Shown: piece after piece, positions 10,453 through 22,477 of the stretch | Position numbering within the stretch: position 1 is the first letter of the stretch | Layout: every line of letters starts with the position of its first letter | Assembly: GCF_051622035.1 (NCBI RefSeq) | Contig: NC_135361.1 | Location: 27,149,205-27,213,204 of the forward strand | DNA from: Arctopsyche grandis | Lineage: Eukaryota > Arthropoda > Insecta > Trichoptera > Hydropsychidae | Direction: 5' to 3' | Length of the DNA stretch: 64,000 nucleotides | Notes under the pieces: model-generated | The model's input: the letters and a program-made list of their open reading frames with translations, nothing else | Told to the model about the DNA's origin: nothing | The model's database searches: none | Translations under genes and position numbers: made by a program

Positions 10453-12500
10453 CTGTAACTAAACAATCTACTGTATATATTTGAAGACTTAATATTTTTA
10501 TAGCTCTTTTAAGTTTGAACACCTTAAAAGAGCTATGAGCTCGATGGTTTTTGAGAATGTAAGAATTTGCTTGTATACTTATCAACTAGTCGTAATTGAT
10601 ATTAGCAACTTGACTAATTCCGACTTTAGCAACTTGTCTATCAATATAAATATAGATTTTATTCTCCTTTTTTTTAAATTATATATACCTACCATATATT
10701 GTCAATGTCGCAACAACAAAAGAATAATTTTTTTTAAATGTTTTGTGAAAATAAAAAAAAATGTATATTAGACAATATAAGTATATGTAATATTTCGGTC
10801 TCCGTGACGAGCCGGAATGTTAAATTACAGAAAACGCAAATATCGGAAAGCAGAGATCGAAAATCGAAAGATCTTAAGTTGAAAGATCAAAAAAAAAGGG
10901 TGCATGGTAAACGGTACATACTCACTTAATTTGCGCGAGCAGGATACAACAGGAACAAAGGAACAGGCTTTTCCTCCCGCATTAATGTGCGCGCGCAGAA
11001 TACGGCAGGAAAGCCTGTTCCTCTTGTTCCTGTTGTACCCTGCTCGCGCAAATTAAGTGAGTATGTACCGTTTACCATGCAACCTTTTTTTTTGATCTTT
11101 CGATTTTCGATCTTTGCCTTCCGATATTTGTGTTTTCTGTAATTTAACATTCGGGCTCGTCACGTAGACCCGTAATATTTGTATGAAGTAAGGAAAAAAA
11201 AGAGCCATGGGCAAAATTTTTTTCAAATTAATATAGTAAATTTATTAGTTCTTAAATTTTGAGGACTGAAACAACGTCTCGAATTAAATAAAAACTTCAT
11301 CTATTGTTACTACGTACATAAATAAATTAAAAATGTTTTGAGAAGTGATAGCTAGGCACAATAACGTACTACGAAAGCGTCGAATTGATGTACATATGTA
11401 CATATGTAGATGTTCCATAAAAGATTTAAAAACTAAAATATTTTTCCTGATTCTATTCGAATTATTGTAACTTTAAAGTTTTAAACGAATAGACATTATC
11501 AAAGTCTGTTATTATGTTATCAAAATTTATATGATTCGCTAATTTATATTCTATTGTTAATATGCTTAAATTTTATGTCCGATCTTGAGCGCTGGTCGAT
11601 CTTAAATCGTTTTTGATAATTTGAAAAAAATAAAAAACGGTGGGGGTACCCAAGGCGCCCCTCGAATCCGGCGCCCTTGGCAACTGTCCCGTTGCCAATG
11701 CGTTGCCACGGCACTGCCTGCGAGAGACAAGTCAGTCGAGGCATTTAAAGGTTGTACCTATGTACATATATTGTATATATTTTCTTGGAATTTGCATAAC
11801 ATAATGAATTAAATTGCTTTAATTACTAAATTGAGTCTCCCGTGCTCGACGACTCGCGCGTCAAGGACTGTAATCCAGGCATCCCGCACGTAATGTGTTA
11901 AAAGTGTCTGACTTTCCTGTTATGCATATTAATACTATTACCGGTTATCCTAGCAAGTTTATTTTTTTTACAGTTGGCTTCTAAGCAAGCTGAGTTCAGA
12001 TTTTTGTTTTGTATTGAAATTTATTGCATTTACAATCTACATTTTAAATTTAAATGAACAAAAGCAATCAGCAAGTCTTGATTGTGTATTTTTTTCGCGT
12101 TACAAAAAAATTATAATCATCATTCAAACAAAACTATCGTGGCAATAACCGGGGTCACATCTAACGTTGATGTATCATACCGAACCGGTTGTTCAAAATT
12201 CAATATAACCAGTAATTATTGTTTTCAATTGTTACTCAAGCAAACTCTACTTTATTAATTTGTTATAATATTTCATTGATATTGTCTATACAAATTTTAT
12301 ATGAATTTTGTACGATTTTCAATAAGTGATAATTAGTATATGTAGTATCAGGTCAAGCTCTCATTTTATGAAATATTTGCACTATTCTTAGTGATACTTG
12401 TACTTGTATAAGATATGAACGTTTAGATCAGTAGCCATGGGAAAACATGGTTTTGCATTATTTCTTAGAACAGAAAAATTATAAAATCGTTCGTTAATAC
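10453..12500 (-). other. Inferred 5' intron of gene 1
   Basis: Runs from the donor at 12500 to the acceptor ttacag before the gene 1 ATG. It holds FB copy 3, a short hairpin at 10500-10537 (tagctcttttaag...cttaaaagagcta) and otherwise AT-rich sequence without a supported gene. Boundaries are inferred from paralogue comparison. Confidence 0.5.
10796..11172. mobile_element. Foldback MITE FB, copy 3 (377 bp)
   Basis: Near-complete palindrome with the same ends as copy 1, flanked by perfect 8-bp duplications TAATATTT (10788-10795, 11173-11180). Confidence 0.9.
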
Positions 12501-12640
12501 CTCTTTGCTGGAGTGATGCGCAGACCACGACGAAACACTCACAAATGACCAGGTATGACCGTGAACATCAAATTATTAAGCTTTAGTCACACACTCCAAT
12601 CGTCCACATATTTTCCGACTGTGGGTCGAATCAGTGTCAA
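12501..12640 (-). promoter_or_regulatory. Probable promoter and noncoding first exon of gene 1
   Basis: The minus strand carries CATACCTGGTCATTTG, then GAGTGTTTCGTCGTGGTCTG, then a donor AAAGAG|GTATTA at 12501/12500. Closely related sequence with its own GT donor at the same relative place occurs at 26029-26080 and 58521-58590, upstream of genes 2 and 4. The ATG exon of gene 1 begins one base after an acceptor, which requires an upstream exon. No TATA box is evident. Start site inferred, not shown. Confidence 0.55.
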
Positions 12641-12848
12641 ACATTAACGACAATACATATGTATTAATGTATTATATTTTTTTATTTTTTGTCATTGTGT
12701 ATGTTATTTTTTGTAATATTGAAGAGCTTCTTCGAATGCGTGACTTAGACTAGTCGGTTACCAGACAATCCCACAAAAGACAAATTCATACGAGAAAAAC
12801 ACACTGAAAATTACTATTTAAGATTGAAGATTTACAATAGGAAAATTA

Positions 12849-13222
12849 CGATGCGGTGCAAACGATCGACAAGCGCCAGACAGACTGAATCACAGATTAA
12901 CTGTACGTGTACCTTATGCGTGCGCACTGCTCGCACTTACACTAAGCGAAATCTACCCGAAGTCCCGACATACCTACCCTGTATACGTTCTGTGCTTCTG
13001 ATACTTTAGTTCCGAATTTTGCCTTATTAAACTCGCCAGAAAGATCCAACTCAATTTTAATAATTACCATTTTAATAATTAAATCTGTGCAAATCGAAAG
13101 GTTACTCTTTATCTGATGTGCAATCTATCATTCGTGAAGTCGAGAATTGCGTTTAAAGTAGCCATCCAGTTAATCTGTGTTTCAGTCTGTCTGGCGCTTG
13201 TCGATCGTTTGCACCAAACCCG
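12849..13222. mobile_element. MITE M2, copy 2 (374 bp)
   Basis: Same inverted ends as copy 1. Flanks GAAAATTA/GAAAATGA are an 8-bp duplication with one mismatch. Confidence 0.85.
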
Positions 13223-13330
13223 GAAAATGACTATGAAAATGTCATTTTAAAATTTTATTTAACTAGCAACATAAATTCCATAATATAAAGGCGCTTGAAA
13301 AAAATTTCAGTCGTACTTTTTAAAATGCAT

Positions 13331-13560
13331 TTAGGTTGTCTCGTTGTATACTTGTGGATTTCTGTTGCAAATTACAACTTGTAACACACCCGAACTATAA
13401 TTTGGGGAAATAACGGGACAGCAGGTATAGCTTCGGTCCGCATAGTGTCCTTTATGTTCTATTATCTTTGCGACTGTCAGATGAATTTCTTCAAGGATGT
13501 TGAGTATTGGTTGGTCATCGAAAGAACAATTTCCTACATGTGGAATTGGGGGTAAAAACA
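13331..13560 (-). CDS. Possible terminal exon of a small CLIP-domain-like gene (partial)
   Basis: The minus strand has an acceptor aaaatatag at 13561, then about 75 open codons ending in TAA at 13333-13331, followed about 75 nt later by AATAAA. The peptide contains GNCSFDDQPILNILEEIHLT and, further on, SYTCCP. The spacing of Cys, Pro-Ile-Leu and the terminal YTCCP resembles the second half of a CLIP domain, but only some cysteines are present and no upstream exon was found between here and gene 2. It may be a gene fragment. Assignment is tentative. Confidence 0.35.
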
Positions 13561-13561
13561 C

Positions 13562-13858
13562 TATATTTTCATGAATAAACTTGCAAACGTTCAGTCTCTC
13601 TTATCGTCTGGTCCTGCTCAGAACTAAATATTTTTATTTTCTTTTTTTTTCTGTTTAATTTTATTTATTGTGGTTTAAATTTTCAATACTATATTTCTCA
13701 CACAATACTTATCAAAAGGTGAGATTTTTGCACTACTCGCATGCGCTTCATTTTTTTATTATTATATTCATATGATTTATACAAATTCTGATAAAATTAA
13801 AGAGGATCCGATTTAAATTTGATTAATTTTAATTTTGCACACAGGTGGCTAAACTCCT
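13562..13858. other. AT-rich intergenic stretch
   Basis: Nothing supportable beyond poly-T runs; no upstream exon for the CLIP-like exon was identified here. Confidence 0.4.
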
Positions 13859-14160
13859 AGGCGCGGTTAGACTAGTGGTTAGCATATAATGCTTTCGAAC
13901 AAAGTGGTCACAAGTTCAATCACACCGGTTCACGCTGGCCAAACCTTGGATGTTTGTACTTGCCTGTGTATAATAGTTACAATACTTCTGTACATACAAT
14001 TTTTAGCCATATATGTCGTGTTTAACGTAAATATAATATATGGGTGTATACCTGTATATGTATATATCTAATAATTTTTAATCTGTATACCACACTCGTT
14101 GCTTTGGAGAAATCTGTTAAGACGAGTGTTCATGATTGATTGAAATAAAATAAAATTTAA
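13859..14160 (+). mobile_element. SINE1 copy (body diverged)
   Basis: Head gcgcggttagactagtggtt and agcatataatgctttcgaac with box-B-like AGTTCAATCAC, then ctggccaaaccttggatg; the remaining body differs from other copies. Ends with gaaataaaataaaattt. Confidence 0.7.
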
Positions 14161-14607
14161 AAAAAGTTGGGGCTTTTATGTAGACTTTCTTCTCCGGTAT
14201 TACAATACCGAACGAAAATTTCCAAACGAACTGAAAATTTGGTAAATCATTCGCGTGCCACCTTGGCACGCGCGCCATAGGTTCGCCAGCCTAGATATAA
14301 TATATTCAATGGTCCTTGTGGCCGTATATGTAAAATAAAATAAAAATATGTATAATTCTACATATTTCCAGTTGTCCGATTTTGTTCATATTTTTTCTTA
14401 AATTGATATCGCTATAAGGATTATAATAAAAAAAAAATCACAAAAACAAGTGGATTTCGATTAAATTATTTTTTTTATTTTCTTATTAGTAATACATATT
14501 TTCGGCCACGTTTATATATGTATGTGCATACAAACACAAAAAAATGGGTTAACTTAATATAATATATCGTTTTACATTATGTTTTATATTATGGTGTATT
14601 CAATTTA
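14161..14607. other. AT-rich intergenic stretch
   Basis: No gene. A short inverted repeat at 14250-14275 (cgtgccaccttggcacg) is visible. Confidence 0.4.
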
Positions 14608-15093
<486 letters not shown>

Positions 15094-15133
15094 ATTTGAT
15101 TAAGTCGTGCTGGTTTTTATTTTGTATGAAAAA

Positions 15134-18100
15134 TTACAAGCCATTTACAAAAACATTTTCCGAGAAATAAGAAATCATGTCAATATCATTCTTTGTCAAT
15201 TGCTCGTCGATCCATTCCCGAAGTGCTCCCACGTGCGTGTAAACCCCAGGTACGTTAATTTCTCCACATTCGATTCCCCAGGAAACAATTCCGGATAACA
15301 TATAATGATCCGGTGTAGAATTTTCCTAATAAAATATGTGAATCAACTTAGTGTTTGCACGTTTATTTTATTTCGACACGAACAAAAAATAATAGTTACC
15401 TTGATAGGACACGCGAGAGGTGATCCTCCATCTCCAGTGCACATATCTCGTTTTGGTTCACCACCAGCGCATATAAAACTGTGATGCAATTCGAAAAATT
15501 CACCGAGGATCGTCTTTCTAAGATCCGTCTCGCATTTGCTTCGTTCAACTATCGGCAACTCCACCTGATCAATTTATCTAAATATTACTTACATATATAT
15601 CACATATTATACTGGTAAAAACCCATTTCAGTACATCGTACAATATAAATAATAATAACATAAGAAAGCAGTATTAATAAATAAAAGTAATAAAAAACAA
15701 TAATATGCAATTAAACGATAGAATAAGAGGAAACTAATAAAAATAATATTCTGAATACATCTAATAAACCAATAGTACTAGTGGTTAGCATATAATGCTT
15801 TCGAACAACGTGGTCACGAGTTCATGCTGACTAAACCTTCAATATGTGACTCTGGTTCGATCAGAGTTTGACAAAACGGTTCCAAAAAATTTACAACCTT
15901 AGCCATTTTCTCGCAAAATCTTCAGTTTTCATCAATCTCGAATATCGCTTAATTGTATAAAATGCTGCAAATTTAAAAATTTGAGCATAAATGTCTATGT
16001 GGGTGTTTATTGATATTTATTTACTGAATTGTTTAAAATGCTGCAAATTTACAAATTTGACCTTATTTAGGTGTCTCTGTGGATATTAATTGATATGTAT
16101 TTACATATGTACTTTGTATAATACTAATAATATTTGTATCAAATTTACAATGTTTCTGGCCAAGAATTGGGGCTACCTGTTAGGCCTTCCTGATATAAAT
16201 TAAAGATAAAATTACGTTTAAAAATAAAACAGTAATCGATGCTGAGTGCGAATCAGTCAAAATCTCGAGTTCGAATTTTCGCATGATCACAAAACTTCAT
16301 CTATTGTTACTACGTACATAGATAAAGTAAAAACTGACCAAAAGTCACACTAAATATGTACACATGTATGTCGATGTCCGTATTACCAGCCATATGGTTA
16401 AATATTGTAAAGAATTGTAAAGTATTGAAAAGAATGCTAGATTTCGCAATAATAGGCGAAAGCAGAACGTGTCACGTACTCTAAAATAATTTTAGATGCA
16501 TAAAAAGTGCATTCACTGAGAATCGGTGGATTGTAAATAATTCTACGAAGAACAAGGAATATGTGTGGTAAAAATAAAATCTGACGATGAGATTCAAGAT
16601 TACTCGATTTAGAACAATCTCATCCATTGAATATTGGAAACATGAAAAGTTTCGCGATCTAGTAAAGGTGATCGTTTTGCATTTGCTTAATGAAAGCGAC
16701 ATACGACTATTTTAAACCCACTGCAAAAGCGCATCCAAATCTTTTTGGAAGGAAAACTGACCGTCATTAGTAAAGCCCGGACCCAGAGCGTGCCGCGTAT
16801 TGTTCAAATGTTGTAAATGCATTGTTAAAGGTTTGCCGAACCTTTTTTACAAATGATTTACAACAATGGAACAATGAGCGGCCCCTTGGCTATCCTACCT
16901 CTAGTCATTAGTTATACATATGTATATAACATAATATAATTTCCTTATATATTTTTATGTCGTCTGCAAAAAAGAAGTATTATTAATGAGAATTAAGAAG
17001 TGTTCATATTATTCTCTTATCACATTTTATTGGTTTTTAGAGAATATACATATACAGATGTGTGAATGTCTATTAATTAATTAAAAATTTTGAAACGTCT
17101 AGAAATCCACTAGATGATGGCACTTCAAAGAAGTCATGTTTGGATATGTTTGAACTTTTTATTTTTTCCTTCTTAGTCGCTACATGGATTGAAAATAAAA
17201 CTTTTAGACTTAGAAGTGATAATTAACTAACAGTATGCTAAACATAAACACAACCACTGTATTGCGTATATGTTTAGCACCGAGAGGTTACCGGGCTCGA
17301 TCCCGTGCTAATCTATAATGCTGCTGGTCAGACTTGAATATTTGTGACTCCAAGTCGATCGTTTCCTATCAGAGTTTAATTTATTTGATTTCGTTGTTGA
17401 AACAGTTCCTCCATCAAATTTGCAAAACCCACCCTATCCGCTATGTCACAAATATCTGAATTTGATTTATGTTATTATATTAATTTATTGACACAACGCT
17501 CATAGCTAATAATCATGAAGAAATGGCCGAACTGATCCGTCGTGTTGAGACCGAGAGTAATGTACTTGGCCTCCAGATAAACCGCCCAAAACAAAAATTA
17601 TGATAATTGACCGTCACCAACAGCTGCAAAACAACAACCCAGCTTTAAACGGTATAGAGGTGGTCGATAATTTTGTCTATCTTGGGTCACTCATATCTAA
17701 CAACGGCGGCAGCGAATTGGAAATACGGCGCCGGATTACATTAGCAAAATCGGCAATGTCGCAACTAACGAAGATTTGGAAGAATAGAGCCATTACAACT
17801 GCTGTCAAAATTCGTCTCGTGAAGAGTCTCGTTTTTTCTGTCTGCATTTATGGTGTCGAGACGTGGACCATGAAGGCGGCGGATAGACGGAGAATCGATG
17901 CCTTCGAGATGTGGTCCTGGAGACGGCTACTGCGCGTGCCTTGGACCGACAAACGCACGAATGTGTCTATTCTTGAAGAATTAAAAATCAAGGATAGACT
18001 GTCAACAATATTCCTGAAACGTATATTGGAGTTCTTCGGCCACATTGCACGAAGAGGTGAGGAGAGCCTGGAGCGGTTGGTTGTGGTTGGTAGCGTCGAA

Positions 18101-21100
18101 GGCAGAAGAGCTAGAGGCAGATCCCCCGCACGCTGGACTGACCAAGTATCTGAAGCGGCGGGCGCTTTCACGGTAGCAAGTCTTCGCCTGGCCGAATTTA
18201 GAACTGAATGGAGGCAGCTGGTTGACCGGACATCATAGTCACGATCCTCAGTGATGAGGGAACCGACAGCAATATTAATATATTAAATAATTAATTGTTA
18301 ATTTCGTGTTCTTGAGCCTCTCAGAATACAGCGATTTATGTCATAAAAAACTAGCAAGGTTTTTTGTCTCCTAAATATTTCATTGATATTTATTGTATTG
18401 AGTGATAATTTACTCTTGATTATAGTTTTTCTAGTATTTTTTCAACCTCAGATCGTCATGATAAAATTTAAATATAATCCTTATACTAATATCTTGTTAA
18501 AAATGTATCTAAATTCGGCTAAATCTAGAAGGAAATATTCGTAGAACTCAATTAAAATTTTCGATTTTGCTTGGGATTTGGATCCACGACTTTTCAACTG
18601 GTAAATTGTTAGACTTAAACAACAAACTACTCTTGTATTTCTACTAATCGAATTGTCCTACTGTCCTAGTTTTCTGTTGATTTTAAAAGTATTCTGTCAA
18701 CTAAAAAATGGTTAAGAATCAATGACTTATAAATAATTGTTTTTTTTTTATATTTTCAAATAAAATCAGTACCAGAGATCATATTTTTCACCTTTTTCAG
18801 GATTGTTTGATATGATCCGATGCTCCCAAAAACATCTTTGCCCCAACCAGAAGCAAAGCAACGCGAATCTGGCTCAGCTTCACCGGCCGGTGGTAAGCAG
18901 ATATAGCCAATGTGGTCATAAGAATCGTTAATTGGCACATCCAAGATCAGCACAGCGATATCGTTATACAAGGCGTCTGAAACAAATTGGAAAACAACAA
19001 TCAATCGTAGCAACTAGTTATAAAGACAAACAAAGTATTTCAAATAGAACTTGGTTTGGAATCACCATATTTCTGCGAACACAAACCAATTTATGTATAT
19101 CTCTACTAGCGTTTAGCCTCAGTCATTTACAAAATGACTGAGACTATCTTGGGATCGCCATCTTGCGAATGATTTGAGACTTGATACCCTTACAAGTGGT
19201 ATCATAGGCGATTCGTAGTAGCAGAGATATAGCAATTCCAAATCAGGTCCATATTTTTGATATATCTAAAGATGGCAATTATGTATGTATGTACTCTCAT
19301 GATGGGCAGGATGTATGACTATTTTTGAAATGTTTCTTTCTTGTCTAGGGAATGTTTGGTCTTTGGTATGCGAATCCCATGCACCGGCGCAAATTTTGAG
19401 CTTCGATGTTGAAGATTTTGTATAAGATGTGACACAGTTTGCCGAAGTTATGACAACTTTGGGATGAATCAGGGAACCACCACAAACATATACGACAATT
19501 TTTTTGTCTCCGATTAATATCTCCCTATAAACCAATATTATTCACTGGTCACCTCGTTTCAGTGTCTAAGGCAGAACATATTTTATTTTATCAATTTGTA
19601 CATATGTATATACCTTGTAATGGCGACTATCCAAGGAAATTCTCCGAATTCTGCGCTATTATTTTTTTTTGATGTTAGTGAGCCTAACCCTTTCGCGTTT
19701 ATTTTTCCACAATTTCCATTATACGGTTTTAGCTGTGGTAACGATGGTGATGGTATTGTTTTCGATTCACTTTTGGGAACTTCACAACATGCCAATAGAT
19801 TTTTACAACCTTCATTTGATGATGCATCCTCAACAGAAGGAGAACTTCTTTTGCCTCCAATTTTTCCTCTAAAATGTTTTTGTATTGGTAACTTTATTTT
19901 ATACAAAATTTGCATAAAATAAAACTATTGAAAAAAAATTAATAAAATGTTTACTATTAGATTAGTCAAATTTAAGCGGTTTATATTACAAGTCGGGTAA
20001 TACAGCTAGTCTAATATATAATTTGGATAGAGACTTTGTATTATATGTATGTTCGTTCGTTAGTTCTTCAACGACAAATTCAATTTTTTTTTTTATTTAA
20101 AGCATTCGAAGTCCCGGGGGGTGAAGGCGCCGGGGGCGCAGGCACCAGTGGCGCAGCCGCCAAGGGCGCAGCCTCCGGGGGCGAAGACTTAGGGGATTAA
20201 GTCTTCGCTTCTTAGCTAAGAAGTCTGGGGGCAAAGGCTCCGGGGGTGCAGGCGCCGGATTTTGTAATACATATAATTTCAAAAGAGACAGTATATATGG
20301 AGTGCGGGGGGCGCTCTGGGCGTCGGGGGCCCTGGGGGTGAAGCCCCAGAGCGCCAGGGGCACTGGGACGAAGCCCCCAGGGTGCCAGAGGTGTCGGGGG
20401 GTGCGGGGGGCGAAGCTCCCAGGGCGACGTAGGCTTTGAGAGCAAAGCCCCCAGGCCACTGGATGCGTCGGGGGCGTGAGGGGCGACGCCTTCAGGGCAC
20501 ACACACATACACCTTCATTCATCATTTCGAACGGGTTGGATTGCTAAGTGTATAATGTGCCACTTTTATTACGATTAATATTACGTGCGCGTGCGTCTAT
20601 AAATTACCTTACATTATACATACATTATACTACATATAACTTTATTTTTATTCATGGTTCAATTCCTTTTCGAAACCACCCGTTGAAATCAACGGGCAAA
20701 ACACTAGTAATGATATAATAATGTTGGATAATAAAAAATAATAATAACAATTACAATATGAGGACAATTAGACGACAAAAATACACAACGACGTAGAGAG
20801 GCCGCTGTCATCGTGAGGATGGACTCAAAATGAGGCAGGCAAATGCCCCTTTACGAACATCTGCGACGCATGTACATAAGCTATGGGTTTGGTGAACATT
20901 TTAGAAGTTGTATTTGTAAAATAATTATGTAATAGGTACACCTACCTGAAATTCAATAATCCGACTCCATTTTTAATAATTGTGCCGTTGTTGCACAAAT
21001 ATTTTGGGACACACTTGCCCACTTCATTGTCACGAATTGTGCATTGGTTATCATCAGTATCTAAAACCAGTAAGTGTAATTAAAACCAAATCAACAATTT

Positions 21101-21252
21101 TATCGATATTTATTTTTATTTTTAATATATAGAAGATATGTATGCAAACTATTGGCAGGAACTGTAGACTGAGATGTCAAATCGGAGCTTGATGTCGGCA
21201 CTCCATTGACAGTTGCAATCGACCAAACCATAACAATAGCCATCAAGTACAT
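15134..21252 (-). CDS. Gene 2: CLIP-domain serine protease homologue, 414 aa, 7 coding exons
   Basis: Paralogue of genes 1 and 4. Coding exons, minus strand: 21252-21150, 21060-20946, 19868-19614, 19524-19295, 18976-18792, 15564-15400, 15325-15134. Splice sites are GT-AG with the cluster phases 1,2,2,1,0,0; total 415 codons with TAA. The first donor (A|gtttgc) is the weakest call. Signal peptide [21 protein letters not shown] cysteines lie in exons 2-3 (QC...GKCVPKYLC...GCKNLLACC). The CLIP-to-protease linker is Ser/Lys-rich and unlike the Pro-rich linkers of genes 1 and 4, and [10 protein letters not shown] replaces the usual DGVGFRI block. Triad: His replaced by Asn187 (TSANCV), Asp240 present, Ser replaced by Gly342 (GDGGSPL). 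The C-terminus runs about 10 residues past the others ([11 protein letters not shown]). AATAAA lies 12 nt past the stop. This is the most diverged member and cannot be a protease. Confidence 0.87.
15772..16215 (+). mobile_element. SINE1 copy
   Basis: Head actagtggttagcatataat, family body (gattt..cagagtttgac, aacggttcc) and truncated terminal hairpin (ggccaagaattgggg... aggccttcctga). Body partly duplicated near 15950-16080 (aaaatgctgcaaatttaaaa twice). Intron 5 of gene 2. Confidence 0.75.
16771..16903. mobile_element. MITE family E, copy 1 (133 bp)
   Basis: Ends TAAAGCCCGGACCCAGAGCG and TATCCTACCTCTA are imperfect inverted repeats. Flanked by a perfect 8-bp duplication GTCATTAG (16763-16770, 16904-16911). 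The second copy (52583) is inserted in GTTATTAG. Confidence 0.85.
17270..17490 (+). mobile_element. SINE1 copy, truncated
   Basis: Box-B-like GGGCTCGATCCCGTG, ctggtcagacttg, cgatcgtttcctatcagagt and the gaaacagttcc block; the terminal hairpin is missing because the RTE copy begins here. Confidence 0.65.
17490..18403 (+). mobile_element. 5'-truncated RTE LINE copy
   Basis: Starts inside the YADD catalytic block (gacacaacgctcatagctaa) and runs to the element's 3' end; about 97% like the full element at 36-39.8 kb by eye. A single-base deletion at about 17585 (cgcccaaaac versus cgccccaaaac) breaks the frame, after which 212 codons stay open to the natural stop at 18238. 5' truncation is the usual outcome of target-primed reverse transcription. 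Lies in intron 5 of gene 2. Confidence 0.9.
18404..18791. other. Intron 5 sequence of gene 2 without features
   Basis: AT-rich; nothing supportable. Confidence 0.4.
19935..20009 (+). mobile_element. Helitron 3' end fragment
   Basis: tttaagcggtttatatta ... gtcgggtaatacagCTAG matches the 3' end of the large Helitron at 24365-24432. It stops exactly where the next Helitron begins. Confidence 0.75.
20010..20707 (+). mobile_element. Lep1-like nonautonomous Helitron, 698 bp
   Basis: 5' end TCTAATATATAATTTGGATA; 3' end a perfect 8-bp stem CCCGTTGA/TCAACGGG (20679-20696) followed by CTAG (20704-20707), the hairpin-plus-CTRR signature. The interior 20100-20510 is GC-rich with irregular gcgaagcccccagg units. 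No Rep/helicase. Intron 2 of gene 2. Confidence 0.8.
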
Positions 21253-21550
21253 TTTGATTTTGATGATGCAAATGTAATTTAAACTGAAATACATATATAG
21301 CATTATCGTTAATATGAAGAGCATTTTTTACATACCTCTTATACAGTTCACATGGTTTTTATATTATCATTTGTATTTTATATTTTTACTGTGTATACAT
21401 ATGTATGTACATATATGTATATTTTCCCATGAATTCTGATTAGTTTCCTAATAAGGCAGATTTTTTTCTTGAAAAATTGAATTCGTTATCTTGATATGTC
21501 AGGGGAAAAGTAAAATATGATACAATTTTTTTTAGTATACATATACGTAC

Positions 21551-21597
21551 GTACGAGAGAAAGACGATGTACATATATGATCATCGTCTTTCTCCCT
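21551..21597. repeat. Short hairpin
   Basis: gagaaagacgatg ... catcgtctttctc form a 13-bp perfect stem around gtacatatatgat; just upstream of gene 2 exon 1, inside its inferred 5' intron. Confidence 0.6.
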
Positions 21598-21974
21598 CCT
21601 CTCTAATGCCTCTTTAAAACCCTTTCATTCTTGTTTGTCCATTCACCTTACAGATTTTCCTTAATTCGTCCACTCACCTCACTTATGGCCTTCCTTATAT
21701 CCTTTTAAACTCTCTTGGGTACCATTTGAGCATTTGTTTTGTCTATTCGTGTATCTTTCGTCCATTATTCTAGATATCCATAATGTCCCTCCTCGTTACA
21801 TATGTATGTACTTCTTTGAGTGTACATCGGAATTTGGATAGCATTTTAACATTCAATACCCAAGCTTCACGAGCATACATTATTTTACCAAGAAGCATTT
21901 GAAACATGCAATCTTTCATTTTTCAATATAAAAGAGCTGAAGTTTTAGTTCGTTTTATTAGTGATCGGATTACG

Positions 21975-22130
21975 AACGAATCATTGTAGTCACAAAAAGG
22001 GAAACATCAATCTTTTGGAACTGGTTTTAAACTGCCTGCAGGAATTTCATCAATTTTACCGTCGTTGACCTCTAAACAAGTGATATCGAGGTCAAAACCA
22101 TGCTAAATGTCGTTCAGATAACGCTAAATT
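21975..22130 (-). other. Segment paralogous to 53685-53830 (5' intron of gene 2)
   Basis: The minus strand from CTGTAAATTTA through TTTTGACCTCGATATC to ATTCCTGCAGGCAGTTTAAA aligns over about 125 bp with the same-orientation segment in the 5' intron of gene 4. Here it is broken by stops; at 53.7 kb the matching frame is open. It could be an intronic enhancer retained through gene duplication, a decayed exon, or a repeat. Confidence 0.55.
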
Positions 22131-22477
22131 TACAGTAATCTAATCCGAAAAGGATATATACATATGTATGTATGTATATATAAAAGCAGTTCATACTATA
22201 TATCTATATTATACATAGGTACAATAGTGATTTTGACCGATATTCACTGTTTAAAAAAAATTAAGTAACAACTAAACGTTCTGAAAAGAGTATTTATTTT
22301 AATAATCTAATCTATAATTTGGAAAGAGACTTTGTATGTATGTAAATATGTAAATATCCTTGGTCGTCGTCGTCTTCGTCGTCCGTAGATCGGTGACGTC
22401 ATCGAACACGTGATTCGATTTTTTTTTTTCGATCCATGGGCGCCGATTTGTTTTTTTCGTTTCAATGGATTCACCCC

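Noticed and set aside
20097-20525. Proline-rich 142-codon frame
   Set aside because: GC-rich repeat inside a Helitron; no gene features.
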